Below, one piece after another: positions 1 through 8,508 of a stretch of DNA of 64,000 bases (position 1 is its first letter; each line of letters opens with the position of its first letter). Source of the stretch: an uncultured Saprospiraceae bacterium. Lineage in GTDB: Bacteria > Bacteroidota > Bacteroidia > Chitinophagales > Saprospiraceae. Made by a program: the position numbers and the translations under genes. Under the pieces are notes generated by a model, which saw only the letters and a list, made by a program, of their open reading frames with translations, was not told the DNA's origin and did no database searches. The stretch is from NCBI GenBank assembly GCA_937951615.1, contig CALFBH010000055.1, forward strand, positions 37,363 through 101,362, in the 5' to 3' direction.

Positions 1-2048
1 TCCATCAATTGTCCGCCTTGTATCATTTGTTGTCTGATTTGACGATCAACTTGTGTTTGTACCGCTGAAATGTCGCCTGCTGCTGCGTCTGATTTGCTGA
101 GCACTTGTACCACATAGACACCACCTGTCCCCACGACTGGCTTAGAAGTTTGACCAGCTTGTAGTCCTCGGATAGCTGCCGTTACTTTTGGCTCGTTGAA
201 CATGCCTTGTCCTGAAATGGTAGAAGATTCAGTCAGTCTAGCTTCTGGATAAATTGCTGTAACGCCTGCTAAATCCGTTGTGTTGCCAATCTTCGATACC
301 AGTTGCGCACCTTTTTTATTATTGATGACTGCCTGCTGAATTTGTTCACGAACAGCATCTACACTTGGCAAACCCGGCTCGTTGATGCTACTCAATGCAG
401 CGACAACATAAGCACTGTTGTAAAATTCAACAGCATCTTCTGTATAAGTATAAATCTCTGGTGAGACTGTACCTGGCTTAGATTCATAAGCAAAGCGCAC
501 TAAGTTACGTGTATCTTCGCTTGGTTTGAGGTCGCCATTTTCGTAATCGTTTATTTTCAATGAGCCAGCAGTTTTCAATTCTAAGCCTTCCTTGACAGCA
601 GATGCTAACATGGCTTCTAAGCTTCTGTTGTCTCTCGTAAATTTAACGGCTTTATTATATATATCATCCTGAGTATCCTGGCTAGGTGCGATATATTGTC
701 CAACAGTAGCTAGACGCACACCTGTTTTTCCAGTAGATTTGACACCAGTTACTTGGACGAGGTGAACACCAAACTGAGTTTCTACTACATTATAATCACC
801 TTTTTTGGCTTCATAGAAAACCAGGTCTCTAAATTCTTTTACAAATCCAACAGGACCAGTGTAGCCTAAATCACCACCTCTGGCTGAAGTACCATCCTGA
901 CCAAAATATAGAGCCAGTGAATCAAAGTTAGCGGTTCTGTTTTCCAACAGTACTTTTAAGCTATCAATCGTTTTACGCGCAGCGATTTTTGAATTTGGAT
1001 TATTGATATCAGTTGAGCGTAGGATGTGGCGTGATTTTACAGAATCCGGTACAACTTTACGATCTATCAGTTTTGTAATTCTGTAATATCCTGCATTATC
1101 CAGATAAGGACCAACGACTGTTCCAGCAGGTGCAGAGAATAATTCGTCTGCAATTTTTGCATCCACTTCGTCCCGCATTACATAACGTGTATCGTAAGTA
1201 CCATAATTATTACCCACAAATTCCTCGTCATTAGATGCTCCCGCAAATTCAGTTTTCAGCTTCGTCATGGCAGCTCTCATATCAGCAGAATCTTTTGCCG
1301 TTGCTTTCACATCAAATGAAACATACTTTACGGTACGTGTTTCTTCTTTGTTTTCATATTTCCAGGCATTGTCTTTCAGGTAAGCTCCTAGTTCTTCGTC
1401 CGTCACATTCACTGCTCCAGTGGCTTCGCTGAATGGTATCTGCACATAACTCACATTAGCAGTTTGCGTTTGATTGGCACGCTCACTTTCTGCCAGCCAT
1501 TTTGGTGTATATAATGCTTGGCCAACTAGGCTACTGAATTTAGTCGCTTTTTGTGTGAAAATCGCCTGCTCTTCTAATGAACGCATTTGAGTACCGACAC
1601 CAGGCTGGGCAGTTCGGTTTCTGTATTGCTCATATAATTGCTTGGCTGATGCTGCATCTACCTGACGAGTCTGCGGGTTGTAAAAAGCCTGTTGAACAAC
1701 CGGGCTTAAATTAGTTCCTGACATCAATTCTACGATTTCATCTCCTTTTACATCAAATCCCATCGCAGCACTTTCTTCATTGATGATATTTTCTGTCACC
1801 AACTCGTCCCATACATTCTGGTTTTGTGTATAGCTGTCTACATTGGAATTGGAGCGAGACTGAAGTCTTCTCTGGTAGTCTTCAATAGAAATACTTTTTC
1901 CATTAATTTTTCCAACATTATTCTTATTGCCAAACATACTACCACCATTGGGTCCGGTCATATCCATGAGTAAGAAGCCAACCATTGGAACTGTAATGCC
2001 AACAATTAACAACCAACTTCGCTTACGTATTTCGCCTAAAAGAGCCAT
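1..2048 (-). CDS. SurA/PpiD-like peptidylprolyl isomerase (3' end outside window)
   Basis: Open for 682 codons from an ATG at 2048 to the window edge, so the C-terminus is missing. The protein starts MALLGEIRKRSWLLIVGITV, a short cytosolic tail and one membrane anchor (residues about 12-29). A SurA_N-like helical region follows, then a parvulin (PPIC) domain at about residues 340-434 that includes the segments RHILRSTD, GGDLGYTG and FGVHLVQVT. A second, degenerate PPIC-like region lies near the window edge. This order is typical of PpiD-type foldases, which are anchored in the inner membrane and help outer-membrane and secreted proteins fold in the periplasm. No clear Shine-Dalgarno sequence is visible; the leader is an ATT/TTA run. 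The family call is confident; the exact orthologue is not. Confidence 0.9.
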   Translation of the reverse strand, partial: MALLGEIRKRSWLLIVGITVPMVGFLLMDMTGPNGGSMFGNKNNVGKINGKSISIEDYQRRLQSRSNSNVDSYTQNQNVWDELVTENIINEESAAMGFDVKGDEIVELMSGTNLSPVVQQAFYNPQTRQVDAASAKQLYEQYRNRTAQPGVGTQMRSLEEQAIFTQKATKFSSLVGQALYTPKWLAESERANQTQTANVSYVQIPFSEATGAVNVTDEELGAYLKDNAWKYENKEETRTVKYVSFDVKATAKDSADMRAAMTKLKTEFAGASNDEEFVGNNYGTYDTRYVMRDEVDAKIADELFSAPAGTVVGPYLDNAGYYRITKLIDRKVVPDSVKSRHILRSTDINNPNSKIAARKTIDSLKVLLENRTANFDSLALYFGQDGTSARGGDLGYTGPVGFVKEFRDLVFYEAKKGDYNVVETQFGVHLVQVTGVKSTGKTGVRLATVGQYIAPSQDTQDDIYNKAVKFTRDNRSLEAMLASAVKEGLELKTAGSLKINDYENGDLKPSEDTRNLVRFAYESKPGTVSPEIYTYTEDAVEFYNSAYVVAALSSINEPGLPSVDAVREQIQQAVINNKKGAQLVSKIGNTTDLAGVTAIYPEARLTESSTISGQGMFNEPKVTAAIRGLQAGQTSKPVVGTGGVYVVQVLSKSDAAAGDISAVQTQVDRQIRQQMIQGGQLM

Positions 2049-2334
2049 TATTATTATTATTTTAGATAAAACAGCTTCAACTAATAAGGTTTCAGTCAAA
2101 ACTGTACCGCAATGCTTATATGATAAATTTTGCGCTTATTGTTTTTAAATAATTGATTATTAATGAATTAAGCCTAATATTCATAGCATTTCAAAAAGAA
2201 AAAGATATAGCTAGGCAAAATTCTCTGCAAAGAAAATGGATTAAACCCGAAAAACAAAATTTTTAAGCAATCGGAAAGCAGGATATTTGAAGTAAAATAG
2301 AATAGGTACTTGGAATTTGTGGACTACAGAACGC

Positions 2335-2460
2335 CGGAAATAAAAAAAGACAGACTCCTCAGCCTGTCTTTCACAAAAATACATTAAACCCTAACTTATA
2401 CTGACTAAACCATGCCAATTGAAACAACCTGACTTGCGTGAGGTGTTTTTTATTGACAAT
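2335..2460 (-). ncRNA. candidate small RNA or attenuator with intrinsic terminator
   Basis: On the minus strand a perfect Bacteroidota -7 box (TACATTTG, 2469-2462) is followed about 90-120 nt later by a hairpin with an 8-bp stem (2371-2364 pairing with 2353-2346) and a seven-T tail. No reading frame of note lies between them, and the next minus-strand start codon is at 2048, about 290 nt beyond the terminator. A short transcript starting near 2455 would fit. No match to 6S, SRP or tmRNA consensus features was seen, and the -33 element is weak. Confidence 0.35.
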
Positions 2461-2479
2461 ACAAATGTATGGGCAAAAT

Positions 2480-2779
2480 TTGAAACTTGCAGGTGGTTTT
2501 GAACGTAGATTATTATAATCTTACAGCGAATTTTCGTTACCTAGTTTAACGTTTTACATTTAATGTAATTTATAAAATACTGTACATCAGCAATAAAAAA
2601 TATAATTACATTTCTATGACTTATCAAAAACATTATCACACTTTCACCTCTCTTACAATTTTAAAACAGCTTTTATAATATAAAAAACTAAAAATATTTG
2701 AATTTGAATCGCTGATTTCAACTGTGTACCTATACTTAGGTGGTTCTTTTCTGAAAATTCATTACTTTGTGGACGTTTT
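2480..2779. other. A+T-rich gap, nothing recognised
   Basis: No reading frame, hairpin-plus-T-run or repeat stands out in this very A+T-rich part of the 2049-2926 divergent gap. It probably holds promoter sequence for the gene at 2927, but no convincing -33/-7 pair was identified. Confidence 0.4.
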
Positions 2780-2926
2780 ATTGAGTTGCGAGTTTGGTGA
2801 GTTGCGAGTTGTATGGGTTACGGGTTGCGAGTTTATTTTGCTTCGCAAAAACAATATTCTTTAATTATACCCACAACTTAATCACTCTATCAACTTGTAT
2901 CGCTCAATTACCAAAATAAAAATTAT
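2780..2926. repeat. word-repeat module centred on TTTTGC-N3-GCAAAA
   Basis: Left of centre is a degenerate tandem run of the words GAGTTGCGAGTT and GGGTTGCGAGTT (about 2780-2835). The centre is the palindrome TTTTGCTTCGCAAAA (2836-2850). To the right are complementary-type words (CCCACAACTTAATCAC, ATCAACTTG) up to the start codon at 2927. The whole could form a long imperfect hairpin. It lies in the 5' leader of the downstream gene. Confidence 0.65.
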
Positions 2927-4255
2927 ATGGGACTTTTTGATAAATGGTTCGGAGGAACAAAAAATTTTAACCGACCGGATGTACAATTCGGCAGATTCAA
3001 CGACCATTATACCACCAAAGAACAAACTGACTTTTGGAAGGCTGCTGTGTCGCACTACGAAAAAAGAGAATATATGGATGCTTTCCGTTCTTTTTTCCAA
3101 TCCTTACAGGCGAATGGACAGAACAGTATCAGCTTTGAAGAAAAGGAGGCGCAACTGAATTTTGAATTATTACAAGGCTCAAAAAAAGTACATGGCTCAG
3201 CAGATGGTGAAAAATTTACTGCTTATGCTAAAGTTGTAAAAGCCGACCGACTTAATGTAGGGTTTATGCGTCGCCTGCTCGAAAATAATCATGCCCTCAA
3301 ATATTCTCGCATGAGCTTAGACGATGATAATCATATTTGCATCAAATTTGATTCTTATGTCATCGACGCTTCTCCTTTTAAAATATATGCTGCGCTGAAA
3401 GAACTTTCTACCACTGCCGACAAACAAGATGACCTGATCGCAGATGAGTTTGATATGCTGCATCCGATTGATAGTGGACATATTCAGGAATTGCCAGTGG
3501 CAGAGAAAGCCATGAAGTACAGCTACATCAAAAAATGGACAGATGAAGTTTTTGGCAGAATAGATGAGCTGGAACCCAATAAGTTTAAAATTGGGGTCAA
3601 TTATCTACTGCTGAATTTGATTTATAAAATGGATTACCTGATTACCCCGGAAGGTGTCATGATGGAAACGCTGGAAAAAGCCCATCATCTTTTTTTCGCA
3701 CCTGATGGCAAAACCCCACAGGATAAATCGCAAAGCGTAGTGAAGCTGCTCAAAGAAATGCTGGAGCGTCCTGAAGCTGATTTTCATAAGGAGATGTACC
3801 GCGTACCTGCTACTTTTTCTATCACTGCACCAGCAGATCACAGTCAGTTGGTCGGGATGATTGATGCAGAAACGCCTTCAATGGACTGGTATCTTCAAAA
3901 CGAATACTTCGATCTCGCAGCAGCTATTCCTGGTTTTATTGTAGGACACTTTTTATTCTACTTCCGTCTTCCCCAAGCCGATCGCGAGTATTTACACCTT
4001 CTATTTGAAATATTAGAATCGGATTACTTTAAAGATTTGGGTTTTGAACCTCATTATTACGATAAAGCGACTGGAGCGTTTGACAAGTCGGCTATTAAAA
4101 ATGAAATTAACCACATTGCGAAAGCTAATAAAGAACGCTTTCCAAAACTGGCGCCCAATACCAATGAATTGAAATATAATAATTTACCAGAGTTTGCACG
4201 GTCGTTTTTGTTTATGGTCAAAGACCTGGACTTTACACCTGCTAAGACTGAGTGA
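2927..4255 (+). CDS. hypothetical protein, possible YbjN/T3S-chaperone-like domain
   Basis: A 442-residue soluble protein without signal peptide or membrane segment, starting MGLFDKWFGG. No family is recognised with certainty. Residues about 75-175 alternate short beta-like strands and helices (LLENNHALKYSRMSLDDD, then a strand, then FKIYAALKELSTTADKQ) in the manner of the YbjN / type III secretion chaperone-like fold; this is inference from pattern. The segment before it (32-62) is helical and TPR-like. The next gene, a trypsin-like protease 100 bp downstream on the same strand, ends in a domain of similar pattern, so the two may work together. The ATG at 2927 follows a word-repeat module and has no strong ribosome binding site. 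Codon use resembles the neighbours. Confidence 0.75.
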   Translation: MGLFDKWFGGTKNFNRPDVQFGRFNDHYTTKEQTDFWKAAVSHYEKREYMDAFRSFFQSLQANGQNSISFEEKEAQLNFELLQGSKKVHGSADGEKFTAYAKVVKADRLNVGFMRRLLENNHALKYSRMSLDDDNHICIKFDSYVIDASPFKIYAALKELSTTADKQDDLIADEFDMLHPIDSGHIQELPVAEKAMKYSYIKKWTDEVFGRIDELEPNKFKIGVNYLLLNLIYKMDYLITPEGVMMETLEKAHHLFFAPDGKTPQDKSQSVVKLLKEMLERPEADFHKEMYRVPATFSITAPADHSQLVGMIDAETPSMDWYLQNEYFDLAAAIPGFIVGHFLFYFRLPQADREYLHLLFEILESDYFKDLGFEPHYYDKATGAFDKSAIKNEINHIAKANKERFPKLAPNTNELKYNNLPEFARSFLFMVKDLDFTPAKTE

Positions 4256-4261
4256 ACTAGT

Positions 4262-4355
4262 AAATAGGGTATTGGGATATTAGGTTATTAGGAATATTTT
4301 GCTTTGCAAAACACACCAATGCACCAATACACCAATACACCAATACACCAATACA
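4262..4355. repeat. word-repeat module centred on TTTTGC-N3-GCAAAA
   Basis: The left words GGTATTGGGATATTAGG and GTTATTAGG (4268-4292) are followed by the palindrome TTTTGCTTTGCAAAA (4297-4311) and then four to five copies of CACCAATA (4313-4354). Reverse-complemented, the right arm reads GTATTGGTGTATTGG, matching the left words. The module ends at the start codon of the protease, so an in-frame ATG at 4299 that would translate the repeat is unlikely to be used. Confidence 0.7.
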
Positions 4356-5444
4356 ATGAGAGAAATTATAGATAAATATAAAGACGTGGTGGTACAAATA
4401 GCCACGCCGCATAGCACAGGAACGGGATTTTTTCTGTCTACGCACAACTTGATTGTCACCAACCAGCATGTCGTCAATGGTAGCAAAGAAGTGGTCATTG
4501 ATGGGAATGCTATTGAGAAGACACTGGTCAGGGTTTTGTTTGCTGACCCAGTACATGACCTTGCCTTTCTTGAGATTCCCCCCGAGCATGAAATGCAGGC
4601 GGTACAACTAGGCACACGTGAGGTGATAGATGGTGATCCGGTCTTGGCTATCGGTCACCCGATGGGATTGAAATATACCTCTACTCAGGGCATTGTTTCC
4701 AATGCTTCTCGACATGTCGAACATGCTGACTTGAGTTATATTCAGATAGATGCAGCCATCAATCCGGGGAATAGTGGTGGTCCCTTGGTCAATGACAGCG
4801 GTGAAGTTATAGGAGTCAATACTTTTATTTTTCGAGACAGCAATAATCTTGGTTTTGCCTTGCCTGCGCCTTATCTGGCAAAAACGCTGGAAGAGTATAA
4901 TGAAAATTATGGCAAAACTGGCGGCAGGTGTACGTCTTGCGCCAATCTGGTGTATGAAGATACGGTAGATGAGGGCTATTGTCCGCATTGTGGCGCGAAA
5001 ATCAAGTTGATTTCAGACTTGGATGATTATGAACCGACAGGGATTGCTCTTATTTTGGAAAACATCATTACCAATGCTGGGCATGATGTCAAGTTATCTC
5101 GTCGCGGGCCAAATTTCTGGGAAATTGAACAGGGCAGCGCGAGGATTCGTATTGCTTATAATATGAAAGCTGGACTGGTTTTCGGTGATGCCAGTTTGTG
5201 TAAATTACCTAAGCAAAACATCAAGGAAGTGTACGAATATTTGCTTCGCCAAAATCATGCGATAGAAGGTCTTACGCTTAGTATTCACGGACAAAACATT
5301 ACACTTTCTCTACTCATTTTTGATCGTTACCTCAATGCAGAAACCGGCGAAAAACTCTTCCAGTATTTCTTTCAAAAGGCAGATCATTATGATACTGTGC
5401 TGGTGGAGAAATATGGTGCGCGGTGGCATGAGACGGAGGATTGA
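4356..5444 (+). CDS. trypsin-like serine protease with zinc ribbon and C-terminal domain
   Basis: A 362-residue protein with a complete S1C/HtrA-type catalytic triad: His38 (TNQHVV), Asp68 (DPVHDLAFLEI) and Ser140 (NPGNSGGPL). Instead of a PDZ domain there is a four-cysteine zinc ribbon (CTSC at 192-195, CPHC at 209-212) and then a domain of about 140 residues (225-362) with a YbjN/type III chaperone-like strand-helix pattern. No signal peptide is seen, so the protein is probably cytosolic, unlike DegP/HtrA. The start at 4356 is preferred over the upstream ATG at 4299 because the extra 19 residues only translate the CACCAATA repeat. The stop codon lies inside the first unit of an 8-bp tandem repeat. 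Triad-bearing cytosolic proteases with accessory domains sometimes act as effectors in defence or stress systems; that role is inference here. Confidence 0.85.
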   Translation: MREIIDKYKDVVVQIATPHSTGTGFFLSTHNLIVTNQHVVNGSKEVVIDGNAIEKTLVRVLFADPVHDLAFLEIPPEHEMQAVQLGTREVIDGDPVLAIGHPMGLKYTSTQGIVSNASRHVEHADLSYIQIDAAINPGNSGGPLVNDSGEVIGVNTFIFRDSNNLGFALPAPYLAKTLEEYNENYGKTGGRCTSCANLVYEDTVDEGYCPHCGAKIKLISDLDDYEPTGIALILENIITNAGHDVKLSRRGPNFWEIEQGSARIRIAYNMKAGLVFGDASLCKLPKQNIKEVYEYLLRQNHAIEGLTLSIHGQNITLSLLIFDRYLNAETGEKLFQYFFQKADHYDTVLVEKYGARWHETED

Positions 5445-5537
5445 TGTGTTGATGTGTTGATGTGTCGATGTGTTGATGTGTTGATGTGTTGATGTGTTGA
5501 TGTGTTGATGTGTTGATGTGTTGATGTGTTGATGTGT
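5441..5537 (+). repeat. 8-bp tandem repeat, about 12 units of TTGATGTG
   Basis: Twelve head-to-tail copies of TTGATGTG, almost perfect (one T-to-C change at 5466). The protease stop codon TGA (5442-5444) lies in the first unit, and the array lies upstream of the Fic/Doc pair. Slippage would change the length of the leader of the toxin-antitoxin operon but not the protease. Confidence 0.95.
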
Positions 5538-5609
5538 AAAGCGAACGTTTTTTTGACTGATATTGTTATTGCTTTTGACATTCATTATTTTGTATTCAAA
5601 TTTTGAATC

Positions 5610-5936
5610 ATGACTATAAAAAATACAGACCGAGCAGAATTGATTACTCTTATCAAAGAGTTGATAAATGAGCCTGATACGAATAAGGAAATTTTGAAGC
5701 CTGTTGTGCAGGAAATGATGGCGGAATATGCTACGACCCGAGATAGAGCTTTGATAAAAAACATGGTCAAAGAAGTATTGAAGGAAGATAAAAGTCTTTT
5801 GAAAGATGCTATTCGCGAGTTGATGGCGGAAGAGCAATCTGCTGATTCGCCAGAAGAAAAAAGGCGTAAAGAAGTCAGGGCTTCTATTAGAGAAGATTTT
5901 GACAAGTATGATGCAGTTTTCAGAGCTTTAGCCTAA
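5610..5936 (+). CDS. antitoxin-like helical protein paired with Fic/Doc toxin
   Basis: A 108-residue, highly charged, almost wholly helical protein. The motif LIKELINE/VVQEMMAE/MVKEVLKE/AIRELMAE recurs four times, and the C-terminus REDFDKYDAVFRALA is amphipathic. It ends 5 bp before the Fic-domain gene, the usual antitoxin-toxin arrangement. It does not look like Phd (no YefM-type DNA-binding N-terminus). The C-terminal REDFxKYDxVF segment is a plausible toxin-neutralising tail. The function is inferred from position and size; a cognate antitoxin is the best reading. Confidence 0.7.
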   Translation: MTIKNTDRAELITLIKELINEPDTNKEILKPVVQEMMAEYATTRDRALIKNMVKEVLKEDKSLLKDAIRELMAEEQSADSPEEKRRKEVRASIREDFDKYDAVFRALA

Positions 5937-5941
5937 TCATT

Positions 5942-6391
5942 ATGAATTACCTCACAAAAGATGATATTATTATCATCAATGAAGAAACCGTAAAATTGCA
6001 TGGTGGAAATTTCGTTCCGCCTTGTAATTTGCTGAATGAATCTCCTTTGGATTATCTGATTGAGGCTGTTAATGCTGAAATGTTTGGTGCGCCCTTATAT
6101 CCTGAAATTTATGACAAAGCTGCACTGTACATGTTTAACATTATTACCAATCACATTTTTCAGGACGGCAATAAACGTACAGGCTTAGAAGCTGCCATTT
6201 TCTTTCTGAAACAGAATGGGCAATATTTCGCCAACACACTCCAACGGATTGAAGTTGATAATAAAACTATTCCCAAAACGGGTAGTAATACAGAAGAAAT
6301 TCTCTACAACTTCACCATAGAAGTCGCTTCTGGTGAACTTAGTCTGGAAGAATGTCAAGCTTGGTTTAAGGAGAATATAGAGCCTATATAG
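5942..6391 (+). CDS. Fic/Doc-family (death-on-curing) toxin
   Basis: A 149-residue Fic-fold protein with a canonical active-site loop HIFQDGNKRTG beginning at His71, matching HxFx(D/E)GNKRxxR/G. Fic enzymes transfer AMP, and Doc transfers phosphate, to target proteins; Doc-type toxins of this length phosphorylate EF-Tu. Size and N-terminal layout (a short helical region, no inhibitory (S/T)xxxE(G/N) helix seen within the protein) fit a Doc-type toxin controlled by a separate antitoxin, here the 108-residue gene 5 bp upstream. The 8-bp repeat array precedes the pair. A convergent ankyrin gene follows after a MITE-like hairpin. The target and exact chemistry cannot be read from sequence. Confidence 0.85.
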   Translation: MNYLTKDDIIIINEETVKLHGGNFVPPCNLLNESPLDYLIEAVNAEMFGAPLYPEIYDKAALYMFNIITNHIFQDGNKRTGLEAAIFFLKQNGQYFANTLQRIEVDNKTIPKTGSNTEEILYNFTIEVASGELSLEECQAWFKENIEPI

Positions 6392-6516
6392 ATTGGGCCT
6401 AATTCAGCTTTGTCCACTTTTACTTTTGTTACTCATGAATCCCCTGCAAAGAATTTGAGTTCAGGTCTTTACTTTATTCTTTTCCTTGATGAAAAGAACC
6501 AAAAATCAAGGTTGTA

Positions 6517-6628
6517 TTGGTTTCTTAACGCCAAATGAATATGAAAAACCTAAATTTCATAAACTCGCTATCGCTCAAACAGTATGAAATTCTTAACGGT
6601 TTTTAATATTCATTTAGCTAAAACCAAT
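6517..6628. repeat. MITE-like 110-bp inverted repeat
   Basis: Nested inverted repeats: ATTGGTTT (6517-6524) pairs with AAACCAAT (6621-6628). AAATGAATATGAAAAACC (6533-6550) pairs with 6598-6615 with one mismatch. An inner TTTCATA/TATGAAA pair closes a loop reading CTCGCTATCGCTCAAAC. It sits between the convergent Fic and ankyrin genes and may also act as a two-way terminator. No transposase is attached. Confidence 0.75.
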
Positions 6629-6674
6629 AAGACCGGAGAAAAACTCCCAACTGCTCTCGGCCTTTTGGATAATT

Positions 6675-7808
6675 TCATTCTAACATTTCAATAATCTCTA
6701 CATTATTTCTCACTTCAGCTAAAGATAATGCGGTATGACCTTCGGCTTCAATTTCTTTATTTGCTCCTTGGCTTAGTAGTTCTTTTACAATTTCATTATG
6801 TCCCATTTCTGCTGCTCTATGCAATGCTGTAAAACCCCTTTTGTCCTGTTTGTTTACCGCTCCTTTATAATCAATCAATAATTTCAGGTGTTCCATTTTA
6901 TTTGATTGAGCAGCATTCATTATTGGCGTAGCACCTTCAAGTGATTCAATGTTTGGATCAGCTCCTTCTTTCAGCAAGAACTCCATCATTTCTGGTTCAG
7001 CTGCAATTGCCCATTGAAGCGCAGATAATCCGTCTCCTGCCAATGAATTTACATTCCCTCCATTTTTTAATTCCTCTTTTACTTTATCTATTTCTCTCTT
7101 GGCTATTGCAATATGCAATAATGAATGACTCCTGAGCTTAGATTCCGTTTTATAATTTACGTCCACTTCAAAATGTCCAAGATGTGCCATATTTCCGTAG
7201 GTCGAAAATGCCCATAAACCAGCAGCATCTGTATCGTCTTTAAGTTCTTCTGGAATTGGTGCAGGGACAAGCTCATTCAGTACATGACTGTGGATCAAAA
7301 ATTTCAGGACTGATTCAGTAAATTCTTTTGATTCATCTTCGGTAAATTCTCCATGAATTTTGCTTATAAGTAACTCGTTGTCTTTTTGAGTCGTTTCTGC
7401 AATTACAAAGACTTCTCTCAGCCAGCTTCTAAGCATAAGAATCTTGTTGTCATGGAAATAAATCGCCCATTTATGCTCCATTGTTGCAGGAATAAAAAGC
7501 ACTCCATCTGCTAAGCTATTATCAATCGGAAATGATAGATTTGTATCAATTACTCTATCTGATTTAGCCTCTTGATTTAGAAAAATCAATCCGTCTTCCT
7601 GGTTATATGAAATAGCATTTGAAGCCATTTCCTCATTTGAAGAAGAGGAAAGCACTACCTGTGAAATAGGTCTTAAATCTAATAATTTTATTTCCCAGGG
7701 ATTATCATCTGGCTCGATCCAGCTCAAGTTGTATTTATTCTTGTCTTCTTCTTTTTCGCTAGCTTGCTCTTCTTTATTCTTTCCAAATAGTTTATTCCAA
7801 AATGCCAT
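6675..7808 (-). CDS. ankyrin-repeat protein
   Basis: A 377-residue cytosolic protein. The C-terminal 150 residues form about four to five ankyrin repeats; consensus fragments include LLHIAIAKREIDKVKEEL, LSALQWAIAAEPEMMEFLL, ATPIMNAAQSNKMEHLKLL and FTALHRAAEMGHNEIVKELL. The N-terminal 220 residues are an unrecognised mixed alpha/beta domain beginning MAFWNKLFGKNKEE. The ATG at 7808 is chosen over one at 7871 because the longer form adds a poorly matching tail. Ankyrin repeats bind proteins; the partner is unknown. The gene converges with the Fic/Doc pair across the MITE-like hairpin. Confidence 0.85.
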   Translation of the reverse strand: MAFWNKLFGKNKEEQASEKEEDKNKYNLSWIEPDDNPWEIKLLDLRPISQVVLSSSSNEEMASNAISYNQEDGLIFLNQEAKSDRVIDTNLSFPIDNSLADGVLFIPATMEHKWAIYFHDNKILMLRSWLREVFVIAETTQKDNELLISKIHGEFTEDESKEFTESVLKFLIHSHVLNELVPAPIPEELKDDTDAAGLWAFSTYGNMAHLGHFEVDVNYKTESKLRSHSLLHIAIAKREIDKVKEELKNGGNVNSLAGDGLSALQWAIAAEPEMMEFLLKEGADPNIESLEGATPIMNAAQSNKMEHLKLLIDYKGAVNKQDKRGFTALHRAAEMGHNEIVKELLSQGANKEIEAEGHTALSLAEVRNNVEIIEMLE

Positions 7809-7877
7809 TTTTTCTGTTTTTTGAGTACTAAATAATATGTATAGGAACGTGAAACCAAGAACCTCACACAAAAATAA

Positions 7878-8024
7878 AAAATATATTCATACCAGCTAAA
7901 AGCCAGAAAACATTTTGACAGGAGTTTTGAAATTTGTGAAAAATTAGCGACCACATTTCCCGACAATCCTAAATTGCAGGAAGCAGTGGATTTGTCAAAA
8001 AAGGCTTTGGAAAGTACGTATTAG
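7878..8024 (+). pseudogene. C-terminal gene remnant, TPR-like
   Basis: An open stretch of 48 codons with no ATG, preceded by TAA at 7875 and ending at TAG 8022-8024. It reads like a real protein tail, for example FEICEKLATTFPDNPKLQEA and DLSKKALEST, similar to the last helix pair of a TPR protein. Nothing upstream continues it, so it appears to be the end of a gene whose front was replaced, perhaps when the ankyrin gene arrived. It could also be chance. Confidence 0.4.
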
Positions 8025-8036
8025 GAACGGGGCATA

Positions 8037-8075
8037 AAAAAAGCACCTATAAGATTAACCTATAGATGCTTTTAC
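8037..8075 (-). terminator. intrinsic terminator of the tRNA gene
   Basis: On the minus strand, directly after tRNA-fMet, AAGCATCTATAGG pairs with CTTATAGGTGCTT across a short loop and is followed by a run of seven T (complement of 8036-8042). Confidence 0.8.
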
Positions 8076-8079
8076 TTTG

Positions 8080-8152
<73 letters not shown>

Positions 8153-8299
8153 ATGTTTATTTTACTACTCGTTGTACCATTGTTCAACGAATGGAGTGCA
8201 AAGGTAATTTATTTTTTTGATTATCACAATTTCACCCTATCTTTCTTTAAAAAAATAAGAATTGTTTGCGTCCTCAGTGGTCAGTCAAGTTAATGTTGT

Positions 8300-8412
8300 C
8301 GGGTGATTAGGATCGTTTCATTGTTGAAATTGCTTCATTGCTATTGTTTTTTGCTGCGCAAAAAATCGCGATAACAATTTAACAATCATAGCAATAGAAC
8401 AATTTGCACCAA
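8300..8412. repeat. word-repeat module centred on TTTTGC-N3-GCAAAA
   Basis: The left words ATTGTTGAAATTGCTTCATTG and CTATTG (8321-8346) are followed by TTTTGCTGCGCAAAA (8349-8363, extended by further T/A pairs) and the right words AACAATTTAACAATCATAGC and AATAGAACAATTTG (8372-8406), which reverse-complement to the same ATTGTT/ATTGCT vocabulary. The rest of the gap between the tRNA (8153) and the lipoprotein gene (8509) holds nothing else recognised. Confidence 0.6.
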
Positions 8413-8508
8413 AACCTGACTCAAAAGATATAAAATTTAATTTACCCGACATGATTAACTGGAAGAACTACTCGGTCGTCCGGTGCATTCCTCGTTCATC
8501 ATTTATCA

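Noticed and set aside
2335..2460. 4.5S/SRP or 6S RNA
   Set aside because: Neither the SRP GGAAGG/AGCAG apical motif nor a 6S-like open bubble could be recognised.
4299..4355. Extended N-terminus of the trypsin-like protease
   Set aside because: The extra 19 residues translate the TTTTGC palindrome and CACCAATA repeat; the ATG at 4356 fits the family start.
5441..5537. CRISPR-like array
   Set aside because: Eight-base units without spacers; simple tandem repeat.
5387..5581. Minus-strand frames rich in His-Ile-Asn-Thr-Ser-Thr over the octamer array
   Set aside because: They are translations of the 8-bp repeat and the end of the protease gene.
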